From an uncultured Alistipes sp. (GTDB lineage Bacteria > Bacteroidota > Bacteroidia > Bacteroidales > Rikenellaceae), in NCBI GenBank assembly GCA_944321965.1, contig CALUNH010000011.1, positions 1 to 64,000 on the forward strand: a DNA stretch of 64,000 nucleotides, in the 5' to 3' direction. A program made the position numbers and the translations under genes. This document shows, in pieces, positions 54,022 to 62,141 of this stretch. The notes beneath the pieces are model-generated. The model searched no databases. It was not told the origin of the DNA and was given only the letters and a program-made list of their open reading frames with translations. Each line of letters opens with the position of its first letter. Within the stretch, counting starts at the first letter, position 1.

Positions 54022-55869
54022 TTAGATTCCCATCTCTTTAAGGTAAAACTTCAGGGTTTCGAGCACGTTGGACTTCACGTTGATGAAGTTCGTGATGCCC
54101 TGTGCCTCCAGTTCGGGCGTGCAGGCCGGGGCACCGGCAACCACGAGGATGGCCTTGCCTCCGAGCAGCTCCTTGACTTTCGGGGCGACCTCAGCGTAGT
54201 CGTCGTCCGAAGCGCAGACCACGACGATCTCGGCTTTGGATTCGAGCGCGGCCTTGACGCCCTCCTCGACCGACTTGAAGAAGGTGTTGTCCTGGACGCG
54301 GATTCCGGCGCAGGCGAAGAAGTTGCACGAGAACTGGGCGCGGGCGCGTGCCATGGCGAGGCTTCCGCAGGTGAGCATGAAGGCCTTGGGCTGCTTGCCC
54401 GAGCGGTCGACGTGCAGACGCATCGCCTCGAAGGCCATGGCGCCGCGGTAGGGGGCCAGCGTGTTGCCTTCGGCGGCCTTGCGCGTCACGGCCTCTTCGG
54501 TGATCTCCTTACCGGCGACCTCCGTGAAGTTGGGGTACTGGTTGGCGCCGAGCAGGATCTGGCGGCGCGTAGCGATGGCCTTGTCCTTGGCTGCGGCCGA
54601 TGCCTCGATGCGCTCCTTGATCCATCCGGCCTTGTAGGCTTCGGTGTATCCGCCCTTCTCCTCGATTTCGAGGAAGAGTTTCCAGGCCTCGGCAGCGATC
54701 GACTGCGTGAGGTTCTCGACGTAGTACGAACCGCCTGCGGGGTCTACCACCTGGTCGAAGTGGGCCTCGTGCTTGAGCAGCAGCTCGACGTTGCGGGCGA
54801 TGCGCTTCGAGAACTCCGTGGGGGTTTCGAATGCGGCGTCGAACGGGGTGACTTCCAGGGAGTGTACGCCTCCGATGGCTGCGGACATGGCTTCGGTCGT
54901 ACCGCGGAGCATGTTCACATAGGGGTCGTAGACGGTCTGGTTCCAGTCGGCCGTGCGGGCGTGGATCATCATCTTGCAGGCGCAGTTCTTCTCGGGGTTG
55001 TAACCCTTGACGATGTTGGCCCAGAGCATACGGGCCGCGCGGAACTTGGCGATCTCCATGAAGTAGTTCGACGTCACGGAGAACGAGAAGCGCAGTTTGC
55101 GGGCTGCGATGTTGGCGCTCAGTCCGGCATCGGTCAGGCGGGCCAGGTAGTCGTTACCGGCGGCGAGGGCGAAAGCGAGCTCCTCGACGATGGTCGATCC
55201 GGCGTTGGCAAAGATGCCGGCCGAGACGGTGACGATGCGGATGTGCTTGTACTCGCGGGTGCGCTCGATGAGCGAAGTGATCTTCGCGAAGCACTTTTCG
55301 CCGTTGGGCGAGCAGAAGTCGCCCTTCTGCGAGAGTCCCTTGACGATGGGGTCGATGCAGAATGCGACGTGGGCTTCGGCGGCGAGGCCCTCCTTTTCGA
55401 GTTTGTCGAGGACGAGTTCAGCGACGTGTCCGGTGTGGGCGCCGCAGAAGGTCAGCTCGATGGCCGGGATGTGGATTTCGGCGAGGAGCTGGTCGAGGTC
55501 GGCGGCCGAGAACTCCTCCCCGGCGATGGAGAACCCTAAGGAGTCGACGCCCGAATTGAGGAGTTTGAGGGCCTCGGCATTGGCCTCCTTGGGGCATTTG
55601 ACCTCGATGGTCTGATGCACGTGCCAGCGGTTGTGGCTGCGCGTACCTCTCACGTAGGGGAACTCGCCTGCCTGCGAGCCCAGGAAGCGGATGCCTTCGA
55701 GGTTTTCGGCACGGTAGTAGGGGCGGACGTTGAAGCCTTCGCCCGTGCGCCATACCAGTTTACGCTCGTAATCGGCACCTTTCAGGTCGGCTGTGATCAC
55801 CTCTTCCCACTTTTCGGTCGGGACCGGGGGAAATTCGGTGAACAGCTTTTCACGTTTGGTATTTGCCAT
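54022..55869 (-). CDS. mutA: Methylmalonyl-CoA mutase small subunit
   Basis: A 615-residue protein with the mutase barrel sequence (RPYYRAENLEGIRFLG, MMIHARTADWNQTVYDPYVNML, HSLEVTPFDAAFETPTEFSKRIARN). The C-terminal cobalamin-like domain lacks the DxHxxG motif, as expected for the non-catalytic MutA subunit. It pairs with MutB. It is transcribed first, with a near-match -7 box (TACCTTTA on the minus strand at 55930-55923) 54 bp upstream. Confidence 0.96.
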   Translation of the reverse strand: MANTKREKLFTEFPPVPTEKWEEVITADLKGADYERKLVWRTGEGFNVRPYYRAENLEGIRFLGSQAGEFPYVRGTRSHNRWHVHQTIEVKCPKEANAEALKLLNSGVDSLGFSIAGEEFSAADLDQLLAEIHIPAIELTFCGAHTGHVAELVLDKLEKEGLAAEAHVAFCIDPIVKGLSQKGDFCSPNGEKCFAKITSLIERTREYKHIRIVTVSAGIFANAGSTIVEELAFALAAGNDYLARLTDAGLSANIAARKLRFSFSVTSNYFMEIAKFRAARMLWANIVKGYNPEKNCACKMMIHARTADWNQTVYDPYVNMLRGTTEAMSAAIGGVHSLEVTPFDAAFETPTEFSKRIARNVELLLKHEAHFDQVVDPAGGSYYVENLTQSIAAEAWKLFLEIEEKGGYTEAYKAGWIKERIEASAAAKDKAIATRRQILLGANQYPNFTEVAGKEITEEAVTRKAAEGNTLAPYRGAMAFEAMRLHVDRSGKQPKAFMLTCGSLAMARARAQFSCNFFACAGIRVQDNTFFKSVEEGVKAALESKAEIVVVCASDDDYAEVAPKVKELLGGKAILVVAGAPACTPELEAQGITNFINVKSNVLETLKFYLKEMGI

Positions 55870-56275
55870 GACTATTTAGAGATTAGTATGAGTGTTTCCG
55901 CTTGTAGTTTCGAAATTGCACGTAAAGGTACGAAATAATTGTCGAATTGTAACAATAAATTGTTAACAAAATAACAAAACTCGCCGTTTGTCGGATCAAA
56001 TGGCCGGCTGCACTCCCTTTTCTCCGGATTCCGGACCCTTTGACTTTTTAGGTATTTTGAACTAATTTTATCCTTTTTATCCTGAAAAATGCGAAAAATC
56101 AAAAATGTGTGATTTTGGGATTTTCATGAAAAAATAGGACTATTTTCCGGAAAATGACCTTAAAAAAACGCTGTTTCCTGAAAAAACAGGGTCGTTTTCG
56201 GGGAAATTGCCTTAAAAAATCGCAATTTTTCAGAAAAAAGTGATTTTTGTAGAAACAACGAATTGGAATTATTTT
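55870..56275. other. Non-coding gap between mutA and glnN promoter
   Basis: About 400 bp, A/T-rich in its second half. It holds the likely mutA promoter near 55923, a palindrome ATTTTCCGGAAAAT at 56142-56155, and two imperfect direct repeats opening CCTTAAAAAA-CGC at about 56157 and 56210. No ORF with family resemblance was seen. Confidence 0.5.
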
Positions 56276-56283
56276 TACATTTG
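56276..56283 (+). promoter_or_regulatory. Promoter -7 box for glnN
   Basis: TACATTTG, a full TAnnTTTG match, 177 bp before the glnN start codon. The nearest TTTG (56246) has a spacer of 26, longer than normal. It implies an unusually long leader. Confidence 0.5.
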
Positions 56284-56346
56284 CACCAGAACAACGGAAC
56301 AACCGGAGCGGGGGTGTAATCCCGGGGTTGGTTAGGGTGCGGATTC

Positions 56347-56427
56347 CTGCCGGGAGGCAGCGGTCCGGGCAATTTCAGGTTAGGTTTTAGTTGACAATTA
56401 TTTGGATTCTCCCCGCCCGGTTTTTTT
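56347..56427 (+). promoter_or_regulatory. Terminator-like leader structure of glnN
   Basis: CCGGGC (56365-56370) can pair with GCCCGG (56415-56420), which is followed by seven T (56421-56427), 34 bp before the ATG. An upstream GCGGGG (56308-56313) could instead pair with CCCCGC (56411-56416), and the two pairings exclude each other. A small hairpin CTGCC-GGGA-GGCAG sits at 56347-56360. It could be an attenuator; only base pairing supports it. Confidence 0.35.
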
Positions 56428-56460
56428 GAAGGAATCCCAATCATTAAACAGATAAGGTCT

Positions 56461-58641
56461 ATGTCATCATTGCTCAGATTCAAAATGGTCGACGCGGCGA
56501 TCAACCATACCGCCGTGGAGGTGAAGGCTCCGGAGGGCCGTCCTTCGGATTACTTCGGAGAAAAGGTTTTCGGGCGTGCCGCCATGCGCAAGTACCTCGA
56601 CAAGCGGACTTACGCCGCGCTGCTCGATACGATGGAGAACCGTACGCCGCTGACACGTGAGGTGGCCGACAGCATCGCCGCTGGGATGCGGCAGTGGGCC
56701 CTGGAACACGGCGCCGATCACTATACGCACTGGTTCCAGCCACTGACGGGCGGTACGGCCGAGAAACACGATGCCTTTGCCGAGCCGGACGGCCACGGCG
56801 GAGTCCTGGAGGAGTTTTCGGGAAAGCTGCTCGTACAGCAGGAGCCCGATGCCTCGTCGTTCCCCAACGGCGGCATCCGCAATACGTTCGAGGCGCGGGG
56901 CTATTCGGCGTGGGACCCCACCTCTCCGGCCTTCATCGTCGACACGACGCTCTGTATCCCGACCGTCTTCATCGCCTATACGGGCGAGGCACTCGACTAT
57001 AAGGTGCCTTTGCTGCGGTCGCTGACGGCCGTCGGGACGGCTGCCACGGAGGTCTGCCACTACTTCGACAAGAACGTCCAGAAGGTCTTTTCCTACCTGG
57101 GCTGGGAGCAGGAGTACTTCCTCGTTGATGAGAGTTTGTGGGCGGTGCGTCCGGACCTGATGCTCACGGGCCGCACGCTGATGGGCCACGAGTCGGCCAA
57201 GAACCAGCAGTTGGAGGACCACTATTTCGGGGCGATTCCGGCGCGTGTGATGGCCTTCATGAAGGATCTCGAATACGAGTGTCTGAAACTCGGCATTCCG
57301 GTCAAGACGCGGCACAACGAGGTGGCCCCGAACCAGTTCGAGCTGGCTCCGGTCTATGAGGAGGTCAACCTGGCCAACGACCATAACCAGCTGCTGATGA
57401 CCATCATGGACAAGATCGCCCGCCGCCACCAGTTCCGGGTTCTGCTGCACGAGAAGCCCTTCAAGGGGATCAACGGCTCGGGCAAGCACAACAACTGGTC
57501 GCTCGGGACGGATACGGGCGTCAACCTGCTGGGCCCGGGCAAGACGGCGGCCGAGAATCTGCAGTTCATCACCTTCCTGGTGAATGCCATTTCGGCGGTC
57601 TACAAGCACAACGGGCTGCTGAAGGCCTCGATCATGAGCGCGACGAATGCCCACCGTCTGGGGGCCAACGAGGCACCCCCGGCCATCATCTCGACCTTCC
57701 TCGGGACGCAGGTTTCGGCCGTGCTGGACAAACTGGCCGCCTCGAAAGGGGACGATGCGATCCGCTTCGATGCGAAGAACGTCTTCAAGATGAGCGGAAT
57801 CTCGCACATCCCGACGCTGCTTCTGGACAATACGGACCGCAACCGCACCTCGCCGTTCGCCTTCACGGGCAACCGGTTCGAGTTCCGGGCCGTCGGGTCG
57901 TCGGACAACTGCGCCGAGGCGATGATCGTGTTGAATACGGCGGTCGCCAACGAGTTGACGGAGTTTAAAAAGAAGGTCGACGCGAAGATCGAGGCGGGCA
58001 TGAAGAAGGAGAAGGCGATCTACGAAGTGCTCAAGGAGATGATCAAGGCCTGCCAGGCGATCCGTTTCGACGGCAACGGCTATTCGGACGAGTGGAAGGA
58101 GGAGGCGAAACGCCGGGGTCTGGACTGCGAGACCTCCACGCCGTTGATTTTCGACCGTTATCTGGATCCGGAGAGCCTGAAAATGTTTGCAGAGATGGGA
58201 GTCTTCTCGAAGGTTGAGCTGGAAGCCCGCACGGAGGTGAAGTGGGAGACCTATACGAAGAAGATCCAGATCGAGGGCCGCGTGCTGGGCGACCTGGCGA
58301 TGAACCACATCGTGCCGATCGCCTCGAAATACGAGGCTGAGCTGCTGGACAAGGTCTACAAGATGTCGCAGATCCCGGGGTTGAATGCCGAGCCGGATAT
58401 CCGTCTGATCAAGCGGATTCAGGACCACACGGCGGAGATCCAGCGCCTGACGGCGGAGATGATCGACGCGCGGAAGGTGGCCAACCGCATCGAGGACCAG
58501 CGCGAGAAGGCGATTGCCTATCACGATACGGTGGCGGTCTATTTCGATCAGATCCGGCGCCACATCGACAAGCTGGAGGAGATCGTCGACGACCAGATCT
58601 GGCCGTTGCCGAAATACCGGGAGCTGCTGTTCCTGCGCTGA
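56461..58641 (+). CDS. glnN: Type III glutamine synthetase
   Basis: A 726-residue GSIII of normal length. Diagnostic segments are HYTHWFQPLTGGTAEKHDAF (near 90-110), SYLGWEQEYFLVDE, KTRHNEVAPNQFELAPVYE, KGINGSGKHNNWSLGT and SPFAFTGNRFEFRAVGSSDN. It condenses ammonia with glutamate using ATP in the cytoplasm. GSIII is the main form in Bacteroidales. Long leader with terminator-like pairing suggests nitrogen-dependent control. Terminated by a strong hairpin. Confidence 0.97.
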   Translation: MSSLLRFKMVDAAINHTAVEVKAPEGRPSDYFGEKVFGRAAMRKYLDKRTYAALLDTMENRTPLTREVADSIAAGMRQWALEHGADHYTHWFQPLTGGTAEKHDAFAEPDGHGGVLEEFSGKLLVQQEPDASSFPNGGIRNTFEARGYSAWDPTSPAFIVDTTLCIPTVFIAYTGEALDYKVPLLRSLTAVGTAATEVCHYFDKNVQKVFSYLGWEQEYFLVDESLWAVRPDLMLTGRTLMGHESAKNQQLEDHYFGAIPARVMAFMKDLEYECLKLGIPVKTRHNEVAPNQFELAPVYEEVNLANDHNQLLMTIMDKIARRHQFRVLLHEKPFKGINGSGKHNNWSLGTDTGVNLLGPGKTAAENLQFITFLVNAISAVYKHNGLLKASIMSATNAHRLGANEAPPAIISTFLGTQVSAVLDKLAASKGDDAIRFDAKNVFKMSGISHIPTLLLDNTDRNRTSPFAFTGNRFEFRAVGSSDNCAEAMIVLNTAVANELTEFKKKVDAKIEAGMKKEKAIYEVLKEMIKACQAIRFDGNGYSDEWKEEAKRRGLDCETSTPLIFDRYLDPESLKMFAEMGVFSKVELEARTEVKWETYTKKIQIEGRVLGDLAMNHIVPIASKYEAELLDKVYKMSQIPGLNAEPDIRLIKRIQDHTAEIQRLTAEMIDARKVANRIEDQREKAIAYHDTVAVYFDQIRRHIDKLEEIVDDQIWPLPKYRELLFLR

Positions 58642-58662
58642 TCCGGTTCCGGGAAAACGCTC

Positions 58663-58696
58663 CGGCCGTCCGAATGGTTCGGGCGGCCGTTTTTTT
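58663..58696 (+). terminator. Intrinsic terminator after glnN
   Basis: CGGCCGTCCGAA (58663-58674) pairs with TTCGGGCGGCCG (58678-58689), 12 pairs with one G-T, loop TGG, then seven T. It starts 21 bp after the stop. Confidence 0.88.
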
Positions 58697-58725
58697 GCGG
58701 GGGAGGGCTCGGAGGCGGGCAGTAC

Positions 58726-58758
58726 AAAAAAGGGGAAGGCTCTGCCTGCCCCTCCCCG
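58726..58758 (-). terminator. Distal tandem terminator for rpsU
   Basis: On the minus strand GGGGAGGG pairs with CCTTCCCC (one mismatch), followed by six T. Its ACAAAAAAGGGG edge repeats that of the proximal terminator, suggesting duplication. Confidence 0.6.
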
Positions 58759-58761
58759 CAC

Positions 58762-58795
58762 AAAAAAGGGGGGGGAGGCCTTCTCGCCCTCCCCC
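58762..58795 (-). terminator. Proximal tandem terminator for rpsU
   Basis: On the minus strand GGGGGAGG pairs with CCTCCCCC, then three further C and six T. It lies 25 bp past the rpsU stop codon. Confidence 0.75.
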
Positions 58796-58819
58796 TTGTT
58801 GTTCCGGTTGTTTCCGGGA

Positions 58820-59011
58820 CTATTCCTCGTCGCGGTACATGTGCTCGACGTAAATAGCGTGCTGCATCGCCTCGCGCTTGGCCACCGAAGGTTTGGTGAA
58901 GTACTGGCGGCGGCGGAGCTCCTTGAGGACACCCGTGCGCTCGTATTTACGTTTGAACTTCTTCAGGGCGCGTTCGATATTTTCGCCCTCTTTTACCGGC
59001 ATGATAATCAT
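58820..59011 (-). CDS. rpsU: 30S ribosomal protein bS21
   Basis: A 63-residue basic protein with the S21 core VKEGENIERALKKFKRKYER and RRRQYFTKPSVAKREAM. bS21 binds near the 16S rRNA 3' end; in Bacteroidetes it helps occlude the anti-Shine-Dalgarno sequence, so this small subunit protein matters for their weak use of Shine-Dalgarno sites. A start four codons in (MPVKEGEN) is also possible. It is 92 bp after the helix-hairpin-helix gene, with a double terminator after it. Confidence 0.95.
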   Translation of the reverse strand: MIIMPVKEGENIERALKKFKRKYERTGVLKELRRRQYFTKPSVAKREAMQHAIYVEHMYRDEE

Positions 59012-59103
59012 AGTATTCTCTGTTTTTTTGTTGTTGTAATCGTTGTTTTGTCAGATTTTGGTGCGGGGGCCGCATCTCCGATGCGCCGGTCCCTGGGGTG
59101 TGT

Positions 59104-60165
59104 CTACTTGTCGGTTGTTCCGCTGTCCGACCCGAATTGCAGATAGGGAGCCAGACGTTCTGCCTCCTTTCGGGTCATTATGTTCTGTTCGATCAACTCT
59201 TCAGCGGTGCTCCAACCTCCTTTCAACTGTCTTTGTCTCAAAATTTTCCGTAACATCGGGGCTGTAATGTAGGGATGCAGCCCCAGCGTTTTCTGGCTTG
59301 CAAAGTTAATATCAATTTTCCGAATTTTGCAACTGTCGCAGTAAATTTGTTTCAAAATTTTTTCGTAGTTGCTCTCCGTGACGCCCGGAACCTCTGCGAG
59401 TTGCTCGACGCGGACGAATCCGCCGAGGCGTTCGCGGTAGTTGAGGATTGTCACGACGGTTTTTTCTCCGATTCCGACGACGGAGCGCAGCGTGGCGGAA
59501 TCGGCCGTATTGATCTCGACGGGTTCGTCGATCGGATGTGCCTTTCGTTCGGGGAAGATGACGTAGGGTTCGAGGGCCGCGGCCACCGAGTCGGTGATGA
59601 CGTAGCAGGCGCGCAGCTCCTCCATGTCGTAGATGCCGGAGAGGTCTCTCCAGCGGATGAACGATTCGGCCTGCCGTTTCGAGAGGGCGCCGATGGCCTG
59701 CAGGTAGCGGGCGGTTACGGTGTCGATGCGGAAGGGTTGCGCGGGCAGCGGGTCGGCGATGATGCGTCCGCTGCGGTATTCGCGGGGAGCGATGGCGTAT
59801 TTGCGGCCGATCCGGATCCAAGGTTCGAGCCGCCGGTAGAGCGAGTCGCTGATGGCGTAGCAGAGGGTCAGCTCTTCGGGGATGCGGAAGACCTTGCCTC
59901 CGGCGCGGTATTTGAGCAGGCTTACGGCCTCGTACTTCGAGAGTCCCAGTTTCCGCAGTTCGTCGAACGTGACGGTATTGGGGTCGAAGGGGTGCATGAC
60001 GATGCTGTCGGGGTCGACGGGCTGTTCGAATTCGCGTTCGATCTGCCGGGCAGCCTCGGGGTCGGCCTTCGGGCGCAGGAGCAGGAGTGCGACGATCAGC
60101 AAACCGGCCAGAGGCAGGAAGACCGCCACGGCACGGATCTCACGATCGGAAAAGAGTCTGGCCAT
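59104..60165 (-). CDS. Membrane-anchored helix-hairpin-helix protein
   Basis: A 353-residue protein. One N-terminal membrane helix (AVFLPLAGLLIVALLLL) is followed by several HhH/ComEA-like motifs: DPNTVTFDELRKLGLSKYEA (near 60), VEINTADSATLRSVVGIGEK (near 215) and IDINFASQKTLGLHPYITAP (near 285). ComEA-like domains bind DNA non-specifically; most of the protein would lie in the periplasm. Long repeated-HhH proteins of this kind are common in Bacteroidetes; a DNA-uptake role is not shown. It is 12 bp after murQ and likely in the same operon. Confidence 0.85.
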   Translation of the reverse strand: MARLFSDREIRAVAVFLPLAGLLIVALLLLRPKADPEAARQIEREFEQPVDPDSIVMHPFDPNTVTFDELRKLGLSKYEAVSLLKYRAGGKVFRIPEELTLCYAISDSLYRRLEPWIRIGRKYAIAPREYRSGRIIADPLPAQPFRIDTVTARYLQAIGALSKRQAESFIRWRDLSGIYDMEELRACYVITDSVAAALEPYVIFPERKAHPIDEPVEINTADSATLRSVVGIGEKTVVTILNYRERLGGFVRVEQLAEVPGVTESNYEKILKQIYCDSCKIRKIDINFASQKTLGLHPYITAPMLRKILRQRQLKGGWSTAEELIEQNIMTRKEAERLAPYLQFGSDSGTTDK

Positions 60166-60177
60166 ACGTATGTTGTT

Positions 60178-60990
60178 TTATTGTTTGTTGGTGTGTTCGA
60201 CCGCTCGTTTTACGGAACCCCAGCGGAGCAGGGCTTCGCGGGCTTCGGTCTCCGGGAGTCCGGTGCTTTGGGCCACCATGCGGGTTCCGCGGGCGATGAG
60301 TTTGTCGTTGGTGAGCTGCATGTGGACCATGCGGTTTCCCTCGACGCGCCCCAGGCGGATCATCACGGCGGTGGACAGCATGTTGAGCATCAGTTTCTGG
60401 GCCGTTCCGGCCTTCATGCGGGTGGATCCGGTGACGAATTCGGGTCCCACGACGGCTTCGAGGGCGTATTCTGCCGCGGCCGCCGCGGGTGATCCGGGGT
60501 TGCAGACCACGGCTGCGGTCAGCAGCCCCTCCTGCCGGGCTCTCCGCAGCCCGCCGATGACGTAGGGTGTGGTTCCCGATGCGGCAATCCCGACGAGCGT
60601 GTCGTCCGCTGCGGGATGATAGGGCGCCAGATCGCGCCAGGCGCCTTCCGTATCGTCTTCGGCGTGCTCCACGGCACGGCGGAGGGCGCCGTCACCCCCG
60701 GCGATCAGCCCGATTACGAGATCGAACGGCACCCCGAAGGTCGGAGGCAGTTCCGAAGCGTCCGTCACGCCGAGGCGTCCGCTGGTTCCGGCGCCGATGT
60801 AGAAGAGCCTTCCGCCGCGCCGCATCCGCTCGACGATGCGTTCGACCAGCTGCTCCATGACGGGAATGACCTCCCGCACGGCCTCGTGCACGCGGGCATC
60901 CTCGCGGTTGATCCCGACGAGGATGTCGTGTGTGGACATCTGCTGCAGGTTATCGTATTCCGAACTCTGTTCGGTGATTCTGTTCTCCAT
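60178..60990 (-). CDS. murQ: N-acetylmuramic acid 6-phosphate etherase
   Basis: A 270-residue SIS-fold lyase with RLFYIGAGTSGRLGVTDASE, PTFGVPFDLVIGLIAGGD, LVGIAASGTTPYVIG and TGSTRMKAGTAQKLMLNML, all MurQ signatures. It cuts the lactyl ether of MurNAc-6-phosphate to give GlcNAc-6-phosphate, in cytoplasmic peptidoglycan recycling. The ATG at 60990 (MENRITEQ) is used; an in-frame start at 61029 is possible. It overlaps the kinase-like gene upstream by 41 bp, which supports a shared role. Confidence 0.95.
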   Translation of the reverse strand: MENRITEQSSEYDNLQQMSTHDILVGINREDARVHEAVREVIPVMEQLVERIVERMRRGGRLFYIGAGTSGRLGVTDASELPPTFGVPFDLVIGLIAGGDGALRRAVEHAEDDTEGAWRDLAPYHPAADDTLVGIAASGTTPYVIGGLRRARQEGLLTAAVVCNPGSPAAAAAEYALEAVVGPEFVTGSTRMKAGTAQKLMLNMLSTAVMIRLGRVEGNRMVHMQLTNDKLIARGTRMVAQSTGLPETEAREALLRWGSVKRAVEHTNKQ

Positions 60991-61801
60991 GATGGTATGC
61001 TGCAAGCCCTTCTGCGGGCGATTCGACAATGGTTTTCACGGAATAGCCCTCTGCTTCAAGCGCCTCGCGGAGCCACTTTTCGAAATGGGCGGCAACCCCT
61101 CCGACACAGGCGACGGGAATCCCGGCCGGATAGCGGCTCAGGTTCCGCCGTGCGAATTCGCGGAAGGCCCCGATGACCATCCCGTGCACTTCGGGACACG
61201 TCATGTGTGCCCGGACGAACGGCGCGAAGGAGGCGAGGAACCGGTTGGCGAAGGGTTCGCGGTAGACGCGGCGGATGATCTCCTCGTAGGAGAGTCCGGT
61301 TTCGGCGAGGAACTCCTCCCGGAGTGGGATGTGCCCCTTGAAGATGCCGTTGAGCAGTGCGCGGCCCAAGGCTGCACCGCTTCCTTCGTCGCCGAGGATG
61401 TAGCCCAGCGGGGGGACCTGCCGGACGATCTCGCCGCCGCGGCAGAGGCAGGAGTTCGAGCCGGTCCCGAGGATGCAGGCGATCCCTTCGCCGCGACCCC
61501 ACAGGGCCCGGGCCGCGCCCGTGAGGTCCGATTCGACGGAGACCTCCTGTGTCCCGAAGTGGCGGGCGAGGAGCTGCCGGAGTCGTTCCGAGGTCTCGGG
61601 AAAGGTCCTGCCGCACCCGGCGCCGTAGAACCGCACGGCCGTGACGCTTCCGAGCCGGGGCAGTTCGGCCAGCGAACTGCGGATCTGCTCGTCGGAGTGC
61701 TGGACGGCATTGATTCCGCGGGTGCGCATTTTGCGCATCCGGGCGCCGTCGTCGGCGATCCACGTGCATTGGGTCGATCCGCTGTCTGCAAGGAGTATCA
61801 T
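60950..61801 (-). CDS. BadF/BadG-type N-acetylglucosamine (or MurNAc) kinase-like protein
   Basis: A 283-residue ASKHA kinase with LLADSGSTQCTWI (phosphate 1 loop), DLTGAARALWG, GIACILGTGSNSCLC (phosphate 2 loop) and PLGYILGDEGSGAALGRALL. Family members phosphorylate GlcNAc, glucosamine or MurNAc. Upstream of and overlapping murQ, so it probably makes the MurNAc- or GlcNAc-phosphate for peptidoglycan recycling. Its -7 box lies 5 bp before the ATG, so the mRNA may be leaderless. Confidence 0.9.
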   Translation of the reverse strand: MILLADSGSTQCTWIADDGARMRKMRTRGINAVQHSDEQIRSSLAELPRLGSVTAVRFYGAGCGRTFPETSERLRQLLARHFGTQEVSVESDLTGAARALWGRGEGIACILGTGSNSCLCRGGEIVRQVPPLGYILGDEGSGAALGRALLNGIFKGHIPLREEFLAETGLSYEEIIRRVYREPFANRFLASFAPFVRAHMTCPEVHGMVIGAFREFARRNLSRYPAGIPVACVGGVAAHFEKWLREALEAEGYSVKTIVESPAEGLAAYHHGEQNHRTEFGIR

Positions 61802-61805
61802 TATT

Positions 61806-61813
61806 CAAAGATA
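61806..61813 (-). promoter_or_regulatory. Promoter -7 box for GlcNAc-kinase/murQ operon
   Basis: On the minus strand this reads TATCTTTG (61813-61806), a full match, ending 5 bp before the start codon. The expected start site is at about the A of the ATG. Confidence 0.5.
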
Positions 61814-61849
61814 CATATAATATATGGAATCCGGAAGTGGAAATGTTAT

Positions 61850-61908
61850 AACTAAATTTTTTAGTTGATAAACTATAAAAAATAGTTGCATGTGAGGATT
61901 TTTTAGTT
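61850..61908. promoter_or_regulatory. BlaI-type operator array, 21-bp period
   Basis: Two 17-bp sites, AACTAAATTTTTTAGTT (61850-61866) and AACTATAAAAAATAGTT (61871-61887), are AACTA/TAGTT palindromes. A third, half-kept site ends in TAGTT at 61904-61908, again 21 bp on. The array overlaps the -33 and -7 region of the blaI promoter, as expected for autorepression. Confidence 0.65.
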
Positions 61909-61915
61909 ACCTTTG
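61908..61915 (+). promoter_or_regulatory. Promoter -7 box for blaI
   Basis: TACCTTTG, a full TAnnTTTG match, overlapping the third operator-like half-site. GTTG at 61885-61888 is in the -33 position with a 19-bp spacer. It gives a leader of about 220 nt. Confidence 0.6.
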
Positions 61916-61921
61916 TGGTGG

Positions 61922-61970
61922 ATGGAAAATGGAGAATGGAAAATGGAGAATGGAAAATGGAAAATGGAGA
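61922..61970. repeat. Heptamer tandem repeat in blaI leader
   Basis: Seven units of ATGGARA (order A,G,A,G,A,A,G at the variable base) with no gap. It begins at about the predicted blaI transcription start. Confidence 0.9.
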
Positions 61971-62141
61971 ATTAGGGAGGATACGCCTGGCTTTTGGCTG
62001 GGTCGTATGCGGGTAAGGGGCTCGGAAACCCCTCGAAGGTTCAGCAGCCCACAACACCGACTTTCTAAGCCTGCATTTTGACACCCCAGGGAGGCCTGTT
62101 TGCAGATGAAGAAATTGGAACGATCATATTGAAATCAAGTT
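61971..62141 (+). other. Structured leader before blaI
   Basis: The 171 bases between the heptamer repeat and blaI have hairpins at about 61981-62008 (ATACG with CGTAT) and 62016-62033 (AGGGG with CCCCT). A 24-codon open frame at 62007-62081 (MRVRGSETPRRFSSPQ...) is possible. No known riboswitch motif was recognised. Confidence 0.35.

Noticed and set aside
62016-62049. tRNA-like fold before blaI (GGTTCAGCAGCCC resembles a T-arm)
   Set aside because: No matching acceptor stem, D-arm or anticodon arm could be drawn.
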